Part shown: positions 7,561-17,035 of the stretch, one piece after another
Numbering within the stretch: position 1 is the first letter of the stretch
Layout: each line of letters starts with the position of its first letter
Source of the DNA: [Clostridium] aminophilum DSM 10710
Lineage (GTDB): Bacteria > Bacillota > Clostridia > Lachnospirales > Lachnospiraceae
Reading direction: 5' to 3'
Length of the DNA stretch: 64,000 nucleotides
Assembly: GCF_000711825.1 (NCBI RefSeq)
Contig: NZ_JONJ01000016.1
Coordinates: forward strand, 1 to 64,000
Made by a program: the position numbers and the translations under genes
The notes under the pieces: model-generated
Database searches by the model: none
Told to the model about the DNA's origin: nothing
Seen by the model: only the letters and a program-made list of their open reading frames with translations

Positions 7561-9504
7561 TCAGGCATTGCCCTTAAACGGGAGAATTACGCTCTCCGCA
7601 GATTCTTTCTGCATTGTGTAGGCCACAGCCTCCACGGCTCCGCTGTCCAGAGAAGCTCTCTTTCCCGGGCGGTCACTCGGCGGATTGGTGCGCCCGGCGA
7701 TGATATCGTCGATCTCCCATTCCCGCAGCGTCTCTTTTTCCAGAAGCGTCTCCGCGATCTTCCGAAGCGTTTCCTTCTGCTCTGCAAGAATATCCACCGT
7801 TTCTTTATAAAGCCGCTGTGCCATTTCTCTCGCCTCATCGAGGATGAAGGAGTAGTCATTCGGACGGAACTGGGCGATGTCCACCATTCCGCCTTTTCCC
7901 AGTCCGTAAACCGCCAGATAGTCGCGGATCACAGAAGTTGCCTGTTTGATATCCTGGGAAGCACCGATGGTAATCTTATCCTGATCACCATAATAAATCT
8001 CTTCCGCCGCACGTCCCGCATACATGACGCGGATCATATTCTCAATATCCTTGCGGCTCTTGAGCTGCTCTTCTTCATCCGGAACGCGGAAGGTCACGCC
8101 GCCCGCACCGGAAGAACTCCCGATGATGGTAACCGACGGAACGCTGTCTCTGGTCAGAAGCTTGGTTGCCAGTGTGTGACCGGATTCATGCCATGCCACG
8201 ACGCGGTTGACTTCGTGGATCTTTTCGCGTTTCTTTTTATTGCCCTTCATGAGGATCTTGAAAAATGCGTCCTCAATATCCTGATTCGTAATATACGGCT
8301 TATTGGTTCCGGCCGCGATAACCGCGCTCTCATTCAGGATCGCCTCGATATCCGCTCCGCTGAATCCTGCAGTTCTCACCGCAAGATCATCCAGATCAAT
8401 GTCCCGTGAGAACTTCTTGTTCCGTCCGTGGATATCAATGATGCGGCGGCGGGCTTTCCGATCCGGAAGACCAACCGCAAGTTTCAGATCAAAACGTCCC
8501 GAGCGCTGGAATGCCGGATCCAGAGATTCCAGATGGTTTGTCGCACAGATGGTGACAACATTTTCCGAAGAATCAAATCCGTCAAGTTCCGAGAGGAGCG
8601 CATTGACGGTTGCGGAATACTCCTGGTTGTTCATCGCGTCGCGGTCGCCTGCAATCGCGTCAACCTCATCGATAAAGACAATACACGGCGAAGTTTTTCT
8701 CGCGGTCTTGTACAGTTCACGGATTCTTGACGCGCCGACGCCGACGTATTTCTCAATGAAATCCGATCCGACCGCCGTATAGAACGGAACGCCGGCCTCT
8801 CCCGCAATCGCCTTCGCCAGAAGGGTTTTACCGGTTCCCGGGGGTCCGTAGAGAATGATACCCTTCGGAATTCTCGCGCCGATCGCTCTGTATTTTTCCG
8901 GGTTTTTCAGGCAGTCCACGATGCGGAATACATCCTGTTTCAGCTCATCGACACCCTCGACGTCCTCAAAACGTACCCCTGTATTCTGCGCCCGGATCTT
9001 GGATTTGCGCTCCTCCTCCTTCGAGTTGGTCGCAAGCGCTTTCTCTTTTCTGGAACGACTGTACATAAAAATGCCGATTCCAAGAAATCCTATCATGATA
9101 AAGATCAGGGATGCCTGACCGATCCTGCTCGACGACTCTGAGCGAACCGCTTCCTGTCCGACGGAGAGCTGCTGGACCTCCGCCCCCATCACCTTCAGGT
9201 AGTTCATAAAATTACTGTCGGTGCTCTCGATCTTATACTGGCTGCCATCCTCAAACATGACATAATACTGCCTGTCCGCAGCATCGTACGCCGCGGAACG
9301 GATCATTCCGCCGCCCTCAATCTTTTCCTTGATATCATTTTCCGTTGCTGCCGTAAATCCGCTGAAAAGCGCGTTCTCTTTTTCCTCTTCCACAACGGTC
9401 TTCTGCTGCGGTTCCGCCGCGTAAGACGCCATCTGCAGACAGGGCATCAGGCTCAGTCCCGCCGCTGTCATCATTGCCAATATCGATCTCATCCATCTGT
9501 TCAT
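7561..9504 (-). CDS. ftsH: FtsH-family membrane AAA+ zinc metalloprotease
   Basis: The 647-residue product has a signal-like hydrophobic N-terminus, an extracytoplasmic segment, a second membrane helix (SLIFIMIGFLGIGIFMYSRS), then the AAA+ module with Walker A GPPGTGKT (220-227), Walker B CIVFIDEVDAI and the SRH arginines. The M41 peptidase domain follows with zinc motif HESGH (439-443). FtsH enzymes extract and degrade membrane proteins and some cytosolic regulators. The start at 9504 is chosen because GGAGGA lies 5 bp upstream; an upstream in-frame ATG at 9567 lacks a site. The motif WHESGH rather than the common YHEAGH, and the short extracytoplasmic part, suggest a divergent paralogue. 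It stands alone between strong boundaries. Confidence 0.9.
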   Translation of the reverse strand: MNRWMRSILAMMTAAGLSLMPCLQMASYAAEPQQKTVVEEEKENALFSGFTAATENDIKEKIEGGGMIRSAAYDAADRQYYVMFEDGSQYKIESTDSNFMNYLKVMGAEVQQLSVGQEAVRSESSSRIGQASLIFIMIGFLGIGIFMYSRSRKEKALATNSKEEERKSKIRAQNTGVRFEDVEGVDELKQDVFRIVDCLKNPEKYRAIGARIPKGIILYGPPGTGKTLLAKAIAGEAGVPFYTAVGSDFIEKYVGVGASRIRELYKTARKTSPCIVFIDEVDAIAGDRDAMNNQEYSATVNALLSELDGFDSSENVVTICATNHLESLDPAFQRSGRFDLKLAVGLPDRKARRRIIDIHGRNKKFSRDIDLDDLAVRTAGFSGADIEAILNESAVIAAGTNKPYITNQDIEDAFFKILMKGNKKKREKIHEVNRVVAWHESGHTLATKLLTRDSVPSVTIIGSSSGAGGVTFRVPDEEEQLKSRKDIENMIRVMYAGRAAEEIYYGDQDKITIGASQDIKQATSVIRDYLAVYGLGKGGMVDIAQFRPNDYSFILDEAREMAQRLYKETVDILAEQKETLRKIAETLLEKETLREWEIDDIIAGRTNPPSDRPGKRASLDSGAVEAVAYTMQKESAESVILPFKGNA

Positions 9505-9718
9505 GCCGGTCCTCCATTTTCTGTAAAGATCAGCAGATGTCCGGTTTTCCGGAAAATTCATCCGCATTTTTTACTGCCGTAATCCTTGCGAACTCTTCTG
9601 ATATAGATCATTATCCCACAGCAATTTGAATAAACAGTGTTCCAACGATTAAATAATAATAAAGATTATTATTTTTTGATTTACGCGATGTTTCGTCTCG
9701 TTTTTCAGAAGAGCCGCA

Positions 9719-10741
9719 TCAGCGGCTCCAGTAAGCTGAAATCCGCTTTGCTACATTGTCCTGCAGGTTTCTGTAATAAAACTCATAGTCGTAAATGTGG
9801 TAGCTTCCGTCCTTCAGAAACGAAAGTCTGGACGGATAATCTTCCTCCCGCAGTTCCGGAACTTTCAGGGTTCCTCTTGTCTCATCGATGTATCCGCCAC
9901 ATAAATTCGGAATCTCAGACTTCACGGTGTAGGAACTGCCGTCCACATAGACAAATCCCCGGTTCAGTTCCCTGTCTGCCTTATCCGGTGTGGTCGTCCA
10001 GTTTAACGGGTTGATGGAAAGCATTCTCACGCCTTTCGGCACGATCAGAGAGTCATCCATTCTTTCCGACTCACACTCGAAGCTGATGATCACACCGGTG
10101 TCATCCTCCGCTTCCGCCATGCGGAGCTGCGGATATTTTTCCGTCATCTCCTTTGTGCACGGCCAGCCGATCGCATAAGCAGCGACCAGTTTCTGTTGCA
10201 TTTCTTCGTCACCAAACTCGTCTTCCATAAGGCGATAAATCATATCCGCCCCCTGGGAGAATCCTGCAAGCAGAATCGGCCGGCCATTGTTTTTGTCCGT
10301 CATGTAATGGTCAAATGCCGTCTTGACATCGATGTAGGCGAGATCCAGAGCGTCCTCCAGATTTTTCCCGCCCTTGTCGTAATCGGCGAGAGTCGCCATT
10401 CGATAATACGGAGCGTAGACAAGAGCATTCTCACAATAGATTCCGATTTCCATATTGGTGGCATTCAGAATCGCTGCCCTCGTCTGTCCGTCCGTGATGT
10501 CGGCATTTGTCCCGTCCAGTGTAGATGTCGGTGCAATAAAAAAGACATCAACATCTCTCCTTACGGACGGGCCTGCTTTCTTCCCCGCATCTGCAAGTTC
10601 TGCGCCGTAATACATCCAATTCTGCTGATCCGCATACTCGACTCCGATTCTTTTTGCGTGCGGTTTCAGAGCAAATACCACCGCTGCGCAGATCACAATC
10701 GCTGCCATCAGCATAATCGCCAGTTTCTTTTCCTTTTTCAT
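9719..10741 (-). CDS. Membrane-anchored DUF3089 alpha/beta-hydrolase-like protein
   Basis: The 340-residue protein has an N-terminal uncleaved signal anchor (residues 7-25) and an extracytoplasmic DUF3089 domain. Features include DVFFIAPTSTLDGTNADITD, ALVYAPYYRMATL and the nucleophile elbow GFSQG in LLAGFSQGADMIYRLM. The fold predicts a serine hydrolase (esterase-like) outside the membrane, but no substrate is established for the family. GGAGG lies close to the ATG. The gene diverges from aroK across 265 bp and has no obvious operon partner. Confidence 0.8.
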   Translation of the reverse strand: MKKEKKLAIMLMAAIVICAAVVFALKPHAKRIGVEYADQQNWMYYGAELADAGKKAGPSVRRDVDVFFIAPTSTLDGTNADITDGQTRAAILNATNMEIGIYCENALVYAPYYRMATLADYDKGGKNLEDALDLAYIDVKTAFDHYMTDKNNGRPILLAGFSQGADMIYRLMEDEFGDEEMQQKLVAAYAIGWPCTKEMTEKYPQLRMAEAEDDTGVIISFECESERMDDSLIVPKGVRMLSINPLNWTTTPDKADRELNRGFVYVDGSSYTVKSEIPNLCGGYIDETRGTLKVPELREEDYPSRLSFLKDGSYHIYDYEFYYRNLQDNVAKRISAYWSR

Positions 10742-10896
10742 TGTTTCCTCCCCGCATAACTTTCGTTATCTTTATGTAAACTATATCGGTCAAATCAGTT
10801 AAATCTTAATACTAATTAACATTTTTTTTGCGATTTTCCGTATTATAAAACATTTACATACCTATCGTTCCAATATATGACTTCTGAAGAAAGAAG

Positions 10897-10925
10897 TTGA
10901 CGAATTGGCCGAAAGAATCTATAAT
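10897..10925 (+). promoter_or_regulatory. Sigma-A promoter upstream of aroK
   Basis: TTGACG (10897-10902), a 17-bp spacer, and TATAAT (10920-10925), about 80 bp ahead of the aroK start. Confidence 0.75.
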
Positions 10926-11008
10926 TTCAGCATACGGTTTTTACCGCTATCTCTTCAAAGCATTAAAGTAATTTAAGCCATTGATTTGGCCGCAGATGAG
11001 GTACTGTG

Positions 11009-11584
11009 ATGGAGAATCAGAATATTATTTCAAACCAAAAATATGATAAAAAATATGATGATTTTTCTTTTTCCGGAAACATTGCTCTGATCGGTTTCAT
11101 GGGAACGGGAAAGACCACCGTCTGCAATGCACTCTCCCACATCTACGGCATGGAAGTTGTGGATGCGGATGCCGACATCGAACGCAGGACCGGCATGCGC
11201 ATCAATGAGATTTTCGAACAGTACGGAGAAGAACACTTTCGAGACCTCGAAACACAGACTCTCGGCTCTTATGAAGGGCGTCAGAACACGGTCATCTCCT
11301 GCGGCGGCGGCGCCGTTCTGCGTCACCGGAATGTGGAAATCCTGAAGAGGATCAGCCGCGTTGTCCTGCTCTCCGCCCGCCCGAAAACCGTACTTTTCCG
11401 GCTCAAGGACGATGACACCCGCCCGAAACTGCGCGGTCATAAGAATACCGCCGACATCGCCTCAATGATGGCAGAACGGGAAACCCAGTATAAAAATGCC
11501 GCCGATATCATCGTTGATACCGACGGCAAATCCATTCCGGAAATCTGTAAGGAGATCCTGCGGAACGCAGCCCGCATTCAATGA
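11009..11584 (+). CDS. aroK: Shikimate kinase
   Basis: The 191-residue P-loop kinase phosphorylates shikimate to shikimate 3-phosphate, the fifth step of the chorismate pathway. Seen in the sequence are Walker A GFMGTGKTT (from residue 29), the substrate-binding DADADIE segment, the GGG motif in ISCGGGAVL and the lid arginine in DTRPKL. An N-terminal extension of about 20 polar residues precedes the core. The ATG at 11009 is preferred over the GTG at 11006 because GATGAGG sits 7 bp ahead. It converges with aroE and aroD, and a mutase gene follows, so four aromatic-acid genes cluster here on both strands. Confidence 0.93.
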   Translation: MENQNIISNQKYDKKYDDFSFSGNIALIGFMGTGKTTVCNALSHIYGMEVVDADADIERRTGMRINEIFEQYGEEHFRDLETQTLGSYEGRQNTVISCGGGAVLRHRNVEILKRISRVVLLSARPKTVLFRLKDDDTRPKLRGHKNTADIASMMAERETQYKNAADIIVDTDGKSIPEICKEILRNAARIQ

Positions 11585-11616
11585 CCTCCCACTTCACAGA
11601 AACAAAGACCGCAAGC

Positions 11617-11722
11617 GGATTTCGGCTCTCCATCTCCTCCTTTCTGAGGAGCGCCTGCAAACTTTGCGCACCGCCGCCGGACACCGCAGGGTGACATCCG
11701 CGTTGGCGGAGTATGTCTACGA
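11617..11722. repeat. Dispersed intergenic stem-loop repeat, copy B
   Basis: Just after aroK, this has CTCCATCTCCTCCTTTCTGAG, matching copy A at 535-650, then the nested hairpin CCGCCGCC...CACC-GCAG-GGTG...GGCGG (11671-11709). Confidence 0.6.
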
Positions 11723-11734
11723 AAGAATAAAGCC

Positions 11735-11784
11735 CCGCTGTGATTCTCTTATTAACCGGATGAATCGCAGCAGGACTTTTTTCT
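11735..11784 (+). terminator. Terminator of aroK
   Basis: GCTGTGATTC pairs with GAATCGCAGC across an 18-nt loop and is followed by GAC and six T residues. Confidence 0.65.
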
Positions 11785-11843
11785 GTTCTTTTGTTCTACT
11801 TATTCGTTTTTTCTTCTTAATCCTTTTTGTTCTTCTTAATTTT

Positions 11844-12719
11844 TCATGAAAATACCGCTTTCTTTACCGCATCCACCGGCATGTCGGTTCCGGTCCAGAT
11901 CCGGAAGGAGGCAGCGCCCTGATACAGCAACATGTACATTCCGTTGAAGGTTTCGCATCCCGCCGCCTTTGCTCTCCGCAGAAGTTCTGTTTCGCGCGGC
12001 TCATAGATGATATCTGACACCGCCAGCCCCTCGTGGAAAAAGGAATCATCCGGAATCAGACATCCCGGCGTTCCGCTCATACCGATCAGAGTCGTATTGA
12101 GAAGAATATCGGCATCGGCAAGACAGGCATGGAGCGTGCGCAGATCCCGGAGATCATGAAGCTCCACCTCGCAGGATGTCTTTTCGTTCAGCTGATCCAC
12201 CATTCTCTGCGCATCCGCGCTTTTGGCATTAACCCGTTTAAACACATCAATATGCTTCGCGCCATCGATCGCCGCCTGGACGAGAATCGCTCCTCCGGCT
12301 CCTCCCGCACCCAGCTGGACGATGCGGCGGCCGGTCGGATCATGTCCGGAATCCCGCGCACTCTCGACCCAGCCGGTGCCATCCGTGGTCGTTCCCGTCA
12401 GCACGCCATCCACATTTTTTACGGTATTGACCGCGCCCGCAATCTCTCCCGCCATCTCGAGACGGTCGCATAACTCTGCCATGCGGCATTTGTGCGGCAT
12501 GGTGATATTCCATCCGCGGATGCCGAGATACCGCATTCCCTGCACCGCCTCCTCCAGATGTTCAGAGCGGACCTGAAATGCGACATAGCGGGCATCAATC
12601 CCATTCGTCTTGAATGACAGATTATGCATTGCCGGACTGATACTGTGTGCGACCGGATCCCCGATCAGGCAATAGATATCCGTGTGTCCCGAAATCGGGA
12701 GTTTCTGCAGTTCTTCCAT
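11844..12719 (-). CDS. aroE: Shikimate dehydrogenase
   Basis: The 291-residue NADP-dependent reductase converts 3-dehydroshikimate to shikimate. The N-terminal substrate domain shows HSISPAMHNLSF and the catalytic lysine in NITMPHK; the Rossmann part has GAGGAGGAI and, further on, NTTLIGMSGTPG and FNGMYMLLYQGA. The length is normal for the family. It lies about 170 bp downstream of aroD on the same strand, with no terminator seen between, so the two are probably co-transcribed and supply consecutive steps. Confidence 0.93.
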   Translation of the reverse strand: MEELQKLPISGHTDIYCLIGDPVAHSISPAMHNLSFKTNGIDARYVAFQVRSEHLEEAVQGMRYLGIRGWNITMPHKCRMAELCDRLEMAGEIAGAVNTVKNVDGVLTGTTTDGTGWVESARDSGHDPTGRRIVQLGAGGAGGAILVQAAIDGAKHIDVFKRVNAKSADAQRMVDQLNEKTSCEVELHDLRDLRTLHACLADADILLNTTLIGMSGTPGCLIPDDSFFHEGLAVSDIIYEPRETELLRRAKAAGCETFNGMYMLLYQGAASFRIWTGTDMPVDAVKKAVFS

Positions 12720-12887
12720 TTCATTTCTCCTCTTTTTCCGGTCCCCGGCGCATCTGCCGGCCGCAGGTTCATCCTGTTCACCCGGTCCGGGTCATCGATG
12801 ATGCCTTCGTTTCGTTTCCTGTCCTGCCCCGTTCTTCCGGATGCGGCAGTCCGGCTTCCTTATAGTCTACATACGATCTGAAACGGA

Positions 12888-13676
12888 TCACCGGATCTGA
12901 CTTACGATCAGTTCATCGTGAACCAGCCGGAGAGCCTTCTGAAGTGCCGATACCGGCAGCTGACCCGGAGCGGAAACCTCACCCAATGCGCCAAACGTCA
13001 TGGAACTTCCGAACACCTCACCGGAAATTCTTGAAATCATGCCGCAGGGCCCCATACTCATTGTGATCAGCGGACGATCCGCATAATTTTCAAACATCTC
13101 CGCAGTGGCACTCAGAAGAACCGCAACATCCTTCCGGCTCTTCGGCATCACGGCAATCTTCAGAATATCCGCACCGAGATCCTGCATTTTCCGCAGTTCA
13201 CTGACCATCTCTTCCGCCGCCGGCGTTTCCGAAAAATTATGTCTGGATCCGATCACCGGAATCCCGCATGCGTGAATGTTCCGAAGATTTTCTCTCACCG
13301 TTTCCTCGTCCGAGAACATCTCCACATCCACGCAGGAGGCGCCGCCGCGGGCCGCCATCGCCTGATTCAGTTTTGTATAGAGTTCTGCCGGGATTTCCTT
13401 TTCCCCTCCCTCGCGGGCGGTCCGGAATGTAAACAGAAACGGGATCTCCTGCAGAATTTCACGAAGCATTCTTCCGGTCTCCGCCGTTCTTTCCACGTCC
13501 GTGACCTCTTCATAGAAATCGGCCCGCCATTCCACCATATTGACCGTGCCCGAAGCAATACTGCGGATTTCCCTCGCTTTATCCAGAATTCCCTCCCGCG
13601 TCTTTGCGACAATCGGAACAATTACCTTCGGCATTCCTTCTCCGACTTCGACTTCACCGATTCTGACTGTATTCAT
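12888..13676 (-). CDS. aroD: Type I 3-dehydroquinate dehydratase
   Basis: The 262-residue Schiff-base dehydratase converts 3-dehydroquinate to 3-dehydroshikimate. Catalytic residues are visible: EWR (49-51), His146 in IGSRHNFSETP and the Schiff-base Lys173 in ADILKIAVMPKS. The start at 13676 is chosen because GGAGA lies about 7 bp upstream and the family start is MNTVRIGEVEVGEG; the frame opens 48 codons further upstream, but that part overlaps the promoter and is not family-like. It is the first gene of a probable aroD-aroE operon, divergent from the chorismate mutase gene. Confidence 0.93.
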   Translation of the reverse strand: MNTVRIGEVEVGEGMPKVIVPIVAKTREGILDKAREIRSIASGTVNMVEWRADFYEEVTDVERTAETGRMLREILQEIPFLFTFRTAREGGEKEIPAELYTKLNQAMAARGGASCVDVEMFSDEETVRENLRNIHACGIPVIGSRHNFSETPAAEEMVSELRKMQDLGADILKIAVMPKSRKDVAVLLSATAEMFENYADRPLITMSMGPCGMISRISGEVFGSSMTFGALGEVSAPGQLPVSALQKALRLVHDELIVSQIR

Positions 13677-13743
13677 CCCGAAATCTCCTTTCCCGGCATT
13701 GCTTTTCTTTCGTTTTTGATTTAAAGTATAAAAGCATGAAAGT

Positions 13744-13771
13744 ATTGTAGCACAATCTTTTAAAATGTCAA
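13744..13771 (-). promoter_or_regulatory. Promoter of aroD
   Basis: On the minus strand TTGACA (13766-13771) and TACAAT (13744-13749) are separated by 16 bp, about 68 bp upstream of the aroD start. Confidence 0.7.
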
Positions 13772-13791
13772 ATTTTTTACGGGAGGTTTCT

Positions 13792-14367
13792 ATGACACTC
13801 GATGAAATTAGAGAACGCATTGACCAGATTGACCCGCAGATCCGCGATCTGTTGATGAAACGGATGGACTGCGCCTACCACGTCGCAGAGGCGAAATACG
13901 CGGACCACAGCACGGAGGTATATCGCGCTGACCGTGAAATAACAATTATCGAACAGCTCTCCGCTTCCGTTCCGGAGGACCGCAGAGCTCAGTACATTGC
14001 CATTATCCGCAAAATCATGGAAGGAAGCCGCATGTATCAGTACGGCCTTCTATATGATTGGAACGGGGAGGAAACGGTCTTTTTGCCGCTTCTGCATGGC
14101 ATGTCGATTCCGGATTCCTGCCGCCGCGTCACGCTGACCGTCACCCGCGAAAACCGTCCGAATGCCATGTCCGAGGTGCTCTCCATGATCGGCGATTACG
14201 GATACAACATGGAAAAAATGGAGCTGACCGAAGACAATGAAGAAGCCGGCACCGTCACCTTTTCGCTCACGGTCCTCGGCAACCTGAAGGAAACCCGGAT
14301 GAAAAAACTGATGTTTCAGCTCTCCGAGGAGTGCGATGCCTTCCGCATCCTTAAAATTTCGGAATAA
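13792..14367 (+). CDS. Chorismate mutase with C-terminal ACT domain
   Basis: The 191-residue protein has an AroQ-type chorismate mutase domain at residues 1-90 (TLDEIRERIDQIDPQIRDLL, MKRMDCAYHVAEAKY) and an ACT-like domain at about 115-190 (RVTLTVTRENRPNAMSEVLS). It would convert chorismate to prephenate, with the ACT part probably sensing an aromatic amino acid. Bifunctional P-proteins carry a prephenate dehydratase domain between these two parts, which is absent here. GGGAGG lies 6 bp before the ATG at 13792. It is divergent from aroD, so chorismate supply and use share one regulatory region. The mutase call is firm; allostery is inferred. Confidence 0.85.
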   Translation: MTLDEIRERIDQIDPQIRDLLMKRMDCAYHVAEAKYADHSTEVYRADREITIIEQLSASVPEDRRAQYIAIIRKIMEGSRMYQYGLLYDWNGEETVFLPLLHGMSIPDSCRRVTLTVTRENRPNAMSEVLSMIGDYGYNMEKMELTEDNEEAGTVTFSLTVLGNLKETRMKKLMFQLSEECDAFRILKISE

Positions 14368-14603
14368 TCGGGATGTTTCAAATAATTCTCTTAATAAGAA
14401 AAATACACCTTATTTGATGTACCCCGCTGAAATGCATCCTTTTTCTCACCGATACATTTCTTATCTGACCCATGCCTCATACAAATTGGCAAAATAGTTC
14501 ATATTATTTTGTCAACCTGATGAAATATGACCATGACCATGTTATAATAATATAACTGATTAATTACACGTTGATGTAATGGGTCTTTTGGGTGGAGTAA
14601 AAT

Positions 14604-15818
14604 ATGGAAAATCGACAGCAATGGATACGTGAGAATATCTCAGAAGCGCTGAAGAATCGTGAATTTGAAGCGTGGTATCAGCCGATTATACGGACTGCCA
14701 GCGGCGCGGTGAGCAATTACGAGGCACTGGCCCGATGGAGAAGTCCCAAACTTGGTCTTGTGCATCCGACGGAGTTTATTCCGGTCCTGGAAGAAATGAA
14801 TATGAATGCGCAGCTGGACGAAATGATGCTGTGCAACGTTCTCACGGACATTCAGAAACTCATGATCGAAGGTCGCGATGTACCGCCGATCTCCGTCAAT
14901 CTGTCACAGACGGATTTTAAAGACGAATCCGTCGTCGACCGGCTGATTGTTCTGGTGAATCTCTCTCAGGTTCCGCACGACAAAATCATCTTTGAGATCA
15001 CCGAGAGCGCCTGCGTAGATTCGCCGGATGTCCTCAAGGATGCAATCCGCAAATTTCATACAGCCGGTTTTTCGGTATGGATGGATGACTTCGGAAGCGG
15101 TTATTCCTCTTTGAACGCATTGTCGCAGTATGACTTTGATCTGATCAAATCCGACATATGCTTTCTCAAGTCTTTCCATTCCGGAGGGAAATCCGCAACC
15201 GTTCTGGAGCATGTACTCTCCATGGCGCAGGATCTTCATATGATGACACTTGTGGAAGGGGTGGAAAGCCACGAGCATGTCAATTTTCTGAAGAAACTGT
15301 CCTGTGACCGTATGCAGGGATTTCTGTTTCAGAAACCGGCACCGATCGCATATTACAAGCAGCAGGCAAAGGTCAACCCGAACTTCCCGTTTTTTAAGGG
15401 TGAAAAAAAACAGGAGGCCGAGTATTACGATTCCATCCGGTTTAAAGAGCCGGGACCGGCTACCATGCCGGAGGAACTGGCCCGCTATATGAAGATTCCG
15501 GCTCAGGCCACGCTTGAACTGACGGACAATGACTTCCGTCTCCTCTTTTCCAATGCTGAGTTTCTGGAATTTATGAATGACCACGGTGTCAAAAAAGACT
15601 GTTTTTCCGACTCTTCCTTCCGCAAACTCTGGGCGGTTGAAGCCGGTCCGGTCATCCGCACCATCGTGGAGACAAGCCGGAAAAATCATTCATGGGAAAT
15701 GTTCGTGGACGAACTGAATGGCGTCAAGGTCATGGGCTGGCTCTATGCCATTGATGAAGATCCTTCCAGGGGAGCCATCTCGTTTAAGGTGGTTTTCCCG
15801 CCGCAGTTTCACATATAA
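14604..15818 (+). CDS. EAL-domain protein, probable c-di-GMP phosphodiesterase
   Basis: The 404-residue cytosolic protein starts directly with an EAL domain (residues 15-260): the signature Glu-Ala-Leu is at 40-42 in NYEALARW, followed by FEITES, the metal-binding MDDFGSGYSSLN, and LVEGVES. The residues that bind Mg2+ look intact, so it probably hydrolyses cyclic di-GMP, although LIKSD replaces the common LKID. The C-terminal 120 residues form a PAS-like sensor (LELTDNDFRLLFSNAEFLEF). There is no GGDEF domain. GGTGGAG precedes the ATG. It is monocistronic with a clear terminator. Confidence 0.85.
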   Translation: MENRQQWIRENISEALKNREFEAWYQPIIRTASGAVSNYEALARWRSPKLGLVHPTEFIPVLEEMNMNAQLDEMMLCNVLTDIQKLMIEGRDVPPISVNLSQTDFKDESVVDRLIVLVNLSQVPHDKIIFEITESACVDSPDVLKDAIRKFHTAGFSVWMDDFGSGYSSLNALSQYDFDLIKSDICFLKSFHSGGKSATVLEHVLSMAQDLHMMTLVEGVESHEHVNFLKKLSCDRMQGFLFQKPAPIAYYKQQAKVNPNFPFFKGEKKQEAEYYDSIRFKEPGPATMPEELARYMKIPAQATLELTDNDFRLLFSNAEFLEFMNDHGVKKDCFSDSSFRKLWAVEAGPVIRTIVETSRKNHSWEMFVDELNGVKVMGWLYAIDEDPSRGAISFKVVFPPQFHI

Positions 15819-15891
15819 TGGTCATCCTTTGCGGTCTATCCGATCCGATTTGCCGCAAAGACTTCCGTTTCGATGACAGTGTTTTTTATCC

Positions 15892-15919
15892 GCCGGGTTC
15901 TGTGGAACCCGGCTTTTTT
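15892..15919 (+). terminator. Terminator of the EAL gene
   Basis: GCCGGGTTC-TGTG-GAACCCGGC is followed by six T residues. Confidence 0.9.
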
Positions 15920-15969
15920 CACGGATAATCTCTCCGCGCTGACGCGAATTCCGTTCCGCGCTGCGATTC

Positions 15970-16944
15970 TTACTCGGTCTCTGCTTTTTTTCTCCGGTGC
16001 ATCAGCTCCGATACCGTCTCTTTCGGATCCGCTCCCTCTTTGATGATGGAGTTGACCGCACGGGCAATGGGCATTTCCACATGATACCGCTCAGCCAGTT
16101 TCATGGCAGCCGGAAGCATGTTGACGCCCTCAACGACCTGACCGACTTTCGCGATCGCAATCTCCGGCTCATATCCCTCTTTTCCGATAAAATGACCGCA
16201 CCGGTAGTTACGGCTGAGGGTACTGGTCGCCGTCGCCACAAGATCACCGAGCCCGGCAAGGCCGGCAAAAGTTGCCTCATGGCATCCCATGGCTTTTCCA
16301 AGACGGATCATCTCGGCCAGACCTCTGGTGATGAGTGCCGCCCGCGCATTGAAGCCGAAACCGAGACCGTCAGAGATTCCGGTGGCAAGCGCAATGACAT
16401 TTTTCAAAGCGCCGCAGAGCTCTACTCCTTTGACATCATCGCTGGTGTAGGCCCGCATACTGTCGCACATAATCGCGTCCTGAACCATCTCCGCCGCTTC
16501 CGGATCATCACTTGCCGAGAGGATTGTCGTCGGATGGCGCATAACCACCTCCGCAGCCAGCGTCGGCCCCGACAGCGCGACGATGGGCACGTTTCCGAGT
16601 TCCTCCCGCAGAATATCCGTCATGGTGCAGAGGGTGTCGGACTCAACGCCCTTCACCGCGCTGACAACGATCTGGTCCGGCCGGATATAAGGGCGAATCT
16701 GTGCCGCCACGCTCCTCACATATATGGAAGAGACCACAAACAGAACGATCTGCCGGTCCTCCGTCGCCTCCTTAAGATCCGCCGTAATCTGCAGTTTCGG
16801 TGCCCCCGGTGTACGCTCTCTCTTCAGATTTTCCGCTTTGAAGGCACTGGACGACCACAATATTACATCATTTCCGTTTTCCGAGAGAAGGTCTGCAAGG
16901 GCAAGCCCCCAGGCACCGGCTCCCAAAACTCCGATTTTTCGCAT
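15970..16944 (-). CDS. gpsA: Glycerol-3-phosphate dehydrogenase, NAD(P)+
   Basis: The 324-residue enzyme reduces dihydroxyacetone phosphate to sn-glycerol 3-phosphate for membrane lipid synthesis. It shows the N-terminal dinucleotide motif GAGAWG (8-13), the substrate loop GPTLAAEV, the catalytic lysine in GALKNVIALATG and the C-terminal NARAALITRGLAEM. Family length is normal. The start at 16944 is used because GGAG lies 7 bp upstream; the ATG at 16962 has no site. It appears to be monocistronic. An 80-bp tandem repeat lies upstream (17036-17195). Confidence 0.93.
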   Translation of the reverse strand: MRKIGVLGAGAWGLALADLLSENGNDVILWSSSAFKAENLKRERTPGAPKLQITADLKEATEDRQIVLFVVSSIYVRSVAAQIRPYIRPDQIVVSAVKGVESDTLCTMTDILREELGNVPIVALSGPTLAAEVVMRHPTTILSASDDPEAAEMVQDAIMCDSMRAYTSDDVKGVELCGALKNVIALATGISDGLGFGFNARAALITRGLAEMIRLGKAMGCHEATFAGLAGLGDLVATATSTLSRNYRCGHFIGKEGYEPEIAIAKVGQVVEGVNMLPAAMKLAERYHVEMPIARAVNSIIKEGADPKETVSELMHRRKKAETE

Positions 16945-17035
16945 TCTCTTTCTCCATTTCACTGCAGCAATCTGCCCGGACGCACCGCTCCCCGTCTGTT
17001 GCCGTTACGGGAGTTTTAGCGCTCAGGCCTGTCTA

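Noticed and set aside
14378-14417. TCAAATAA/TTATTTGA hairpin after the chorismate mutase gene as terminator
   Set aside because: The stem is AT-only with a long loop and no T run, so it is not convincing as a terminator.
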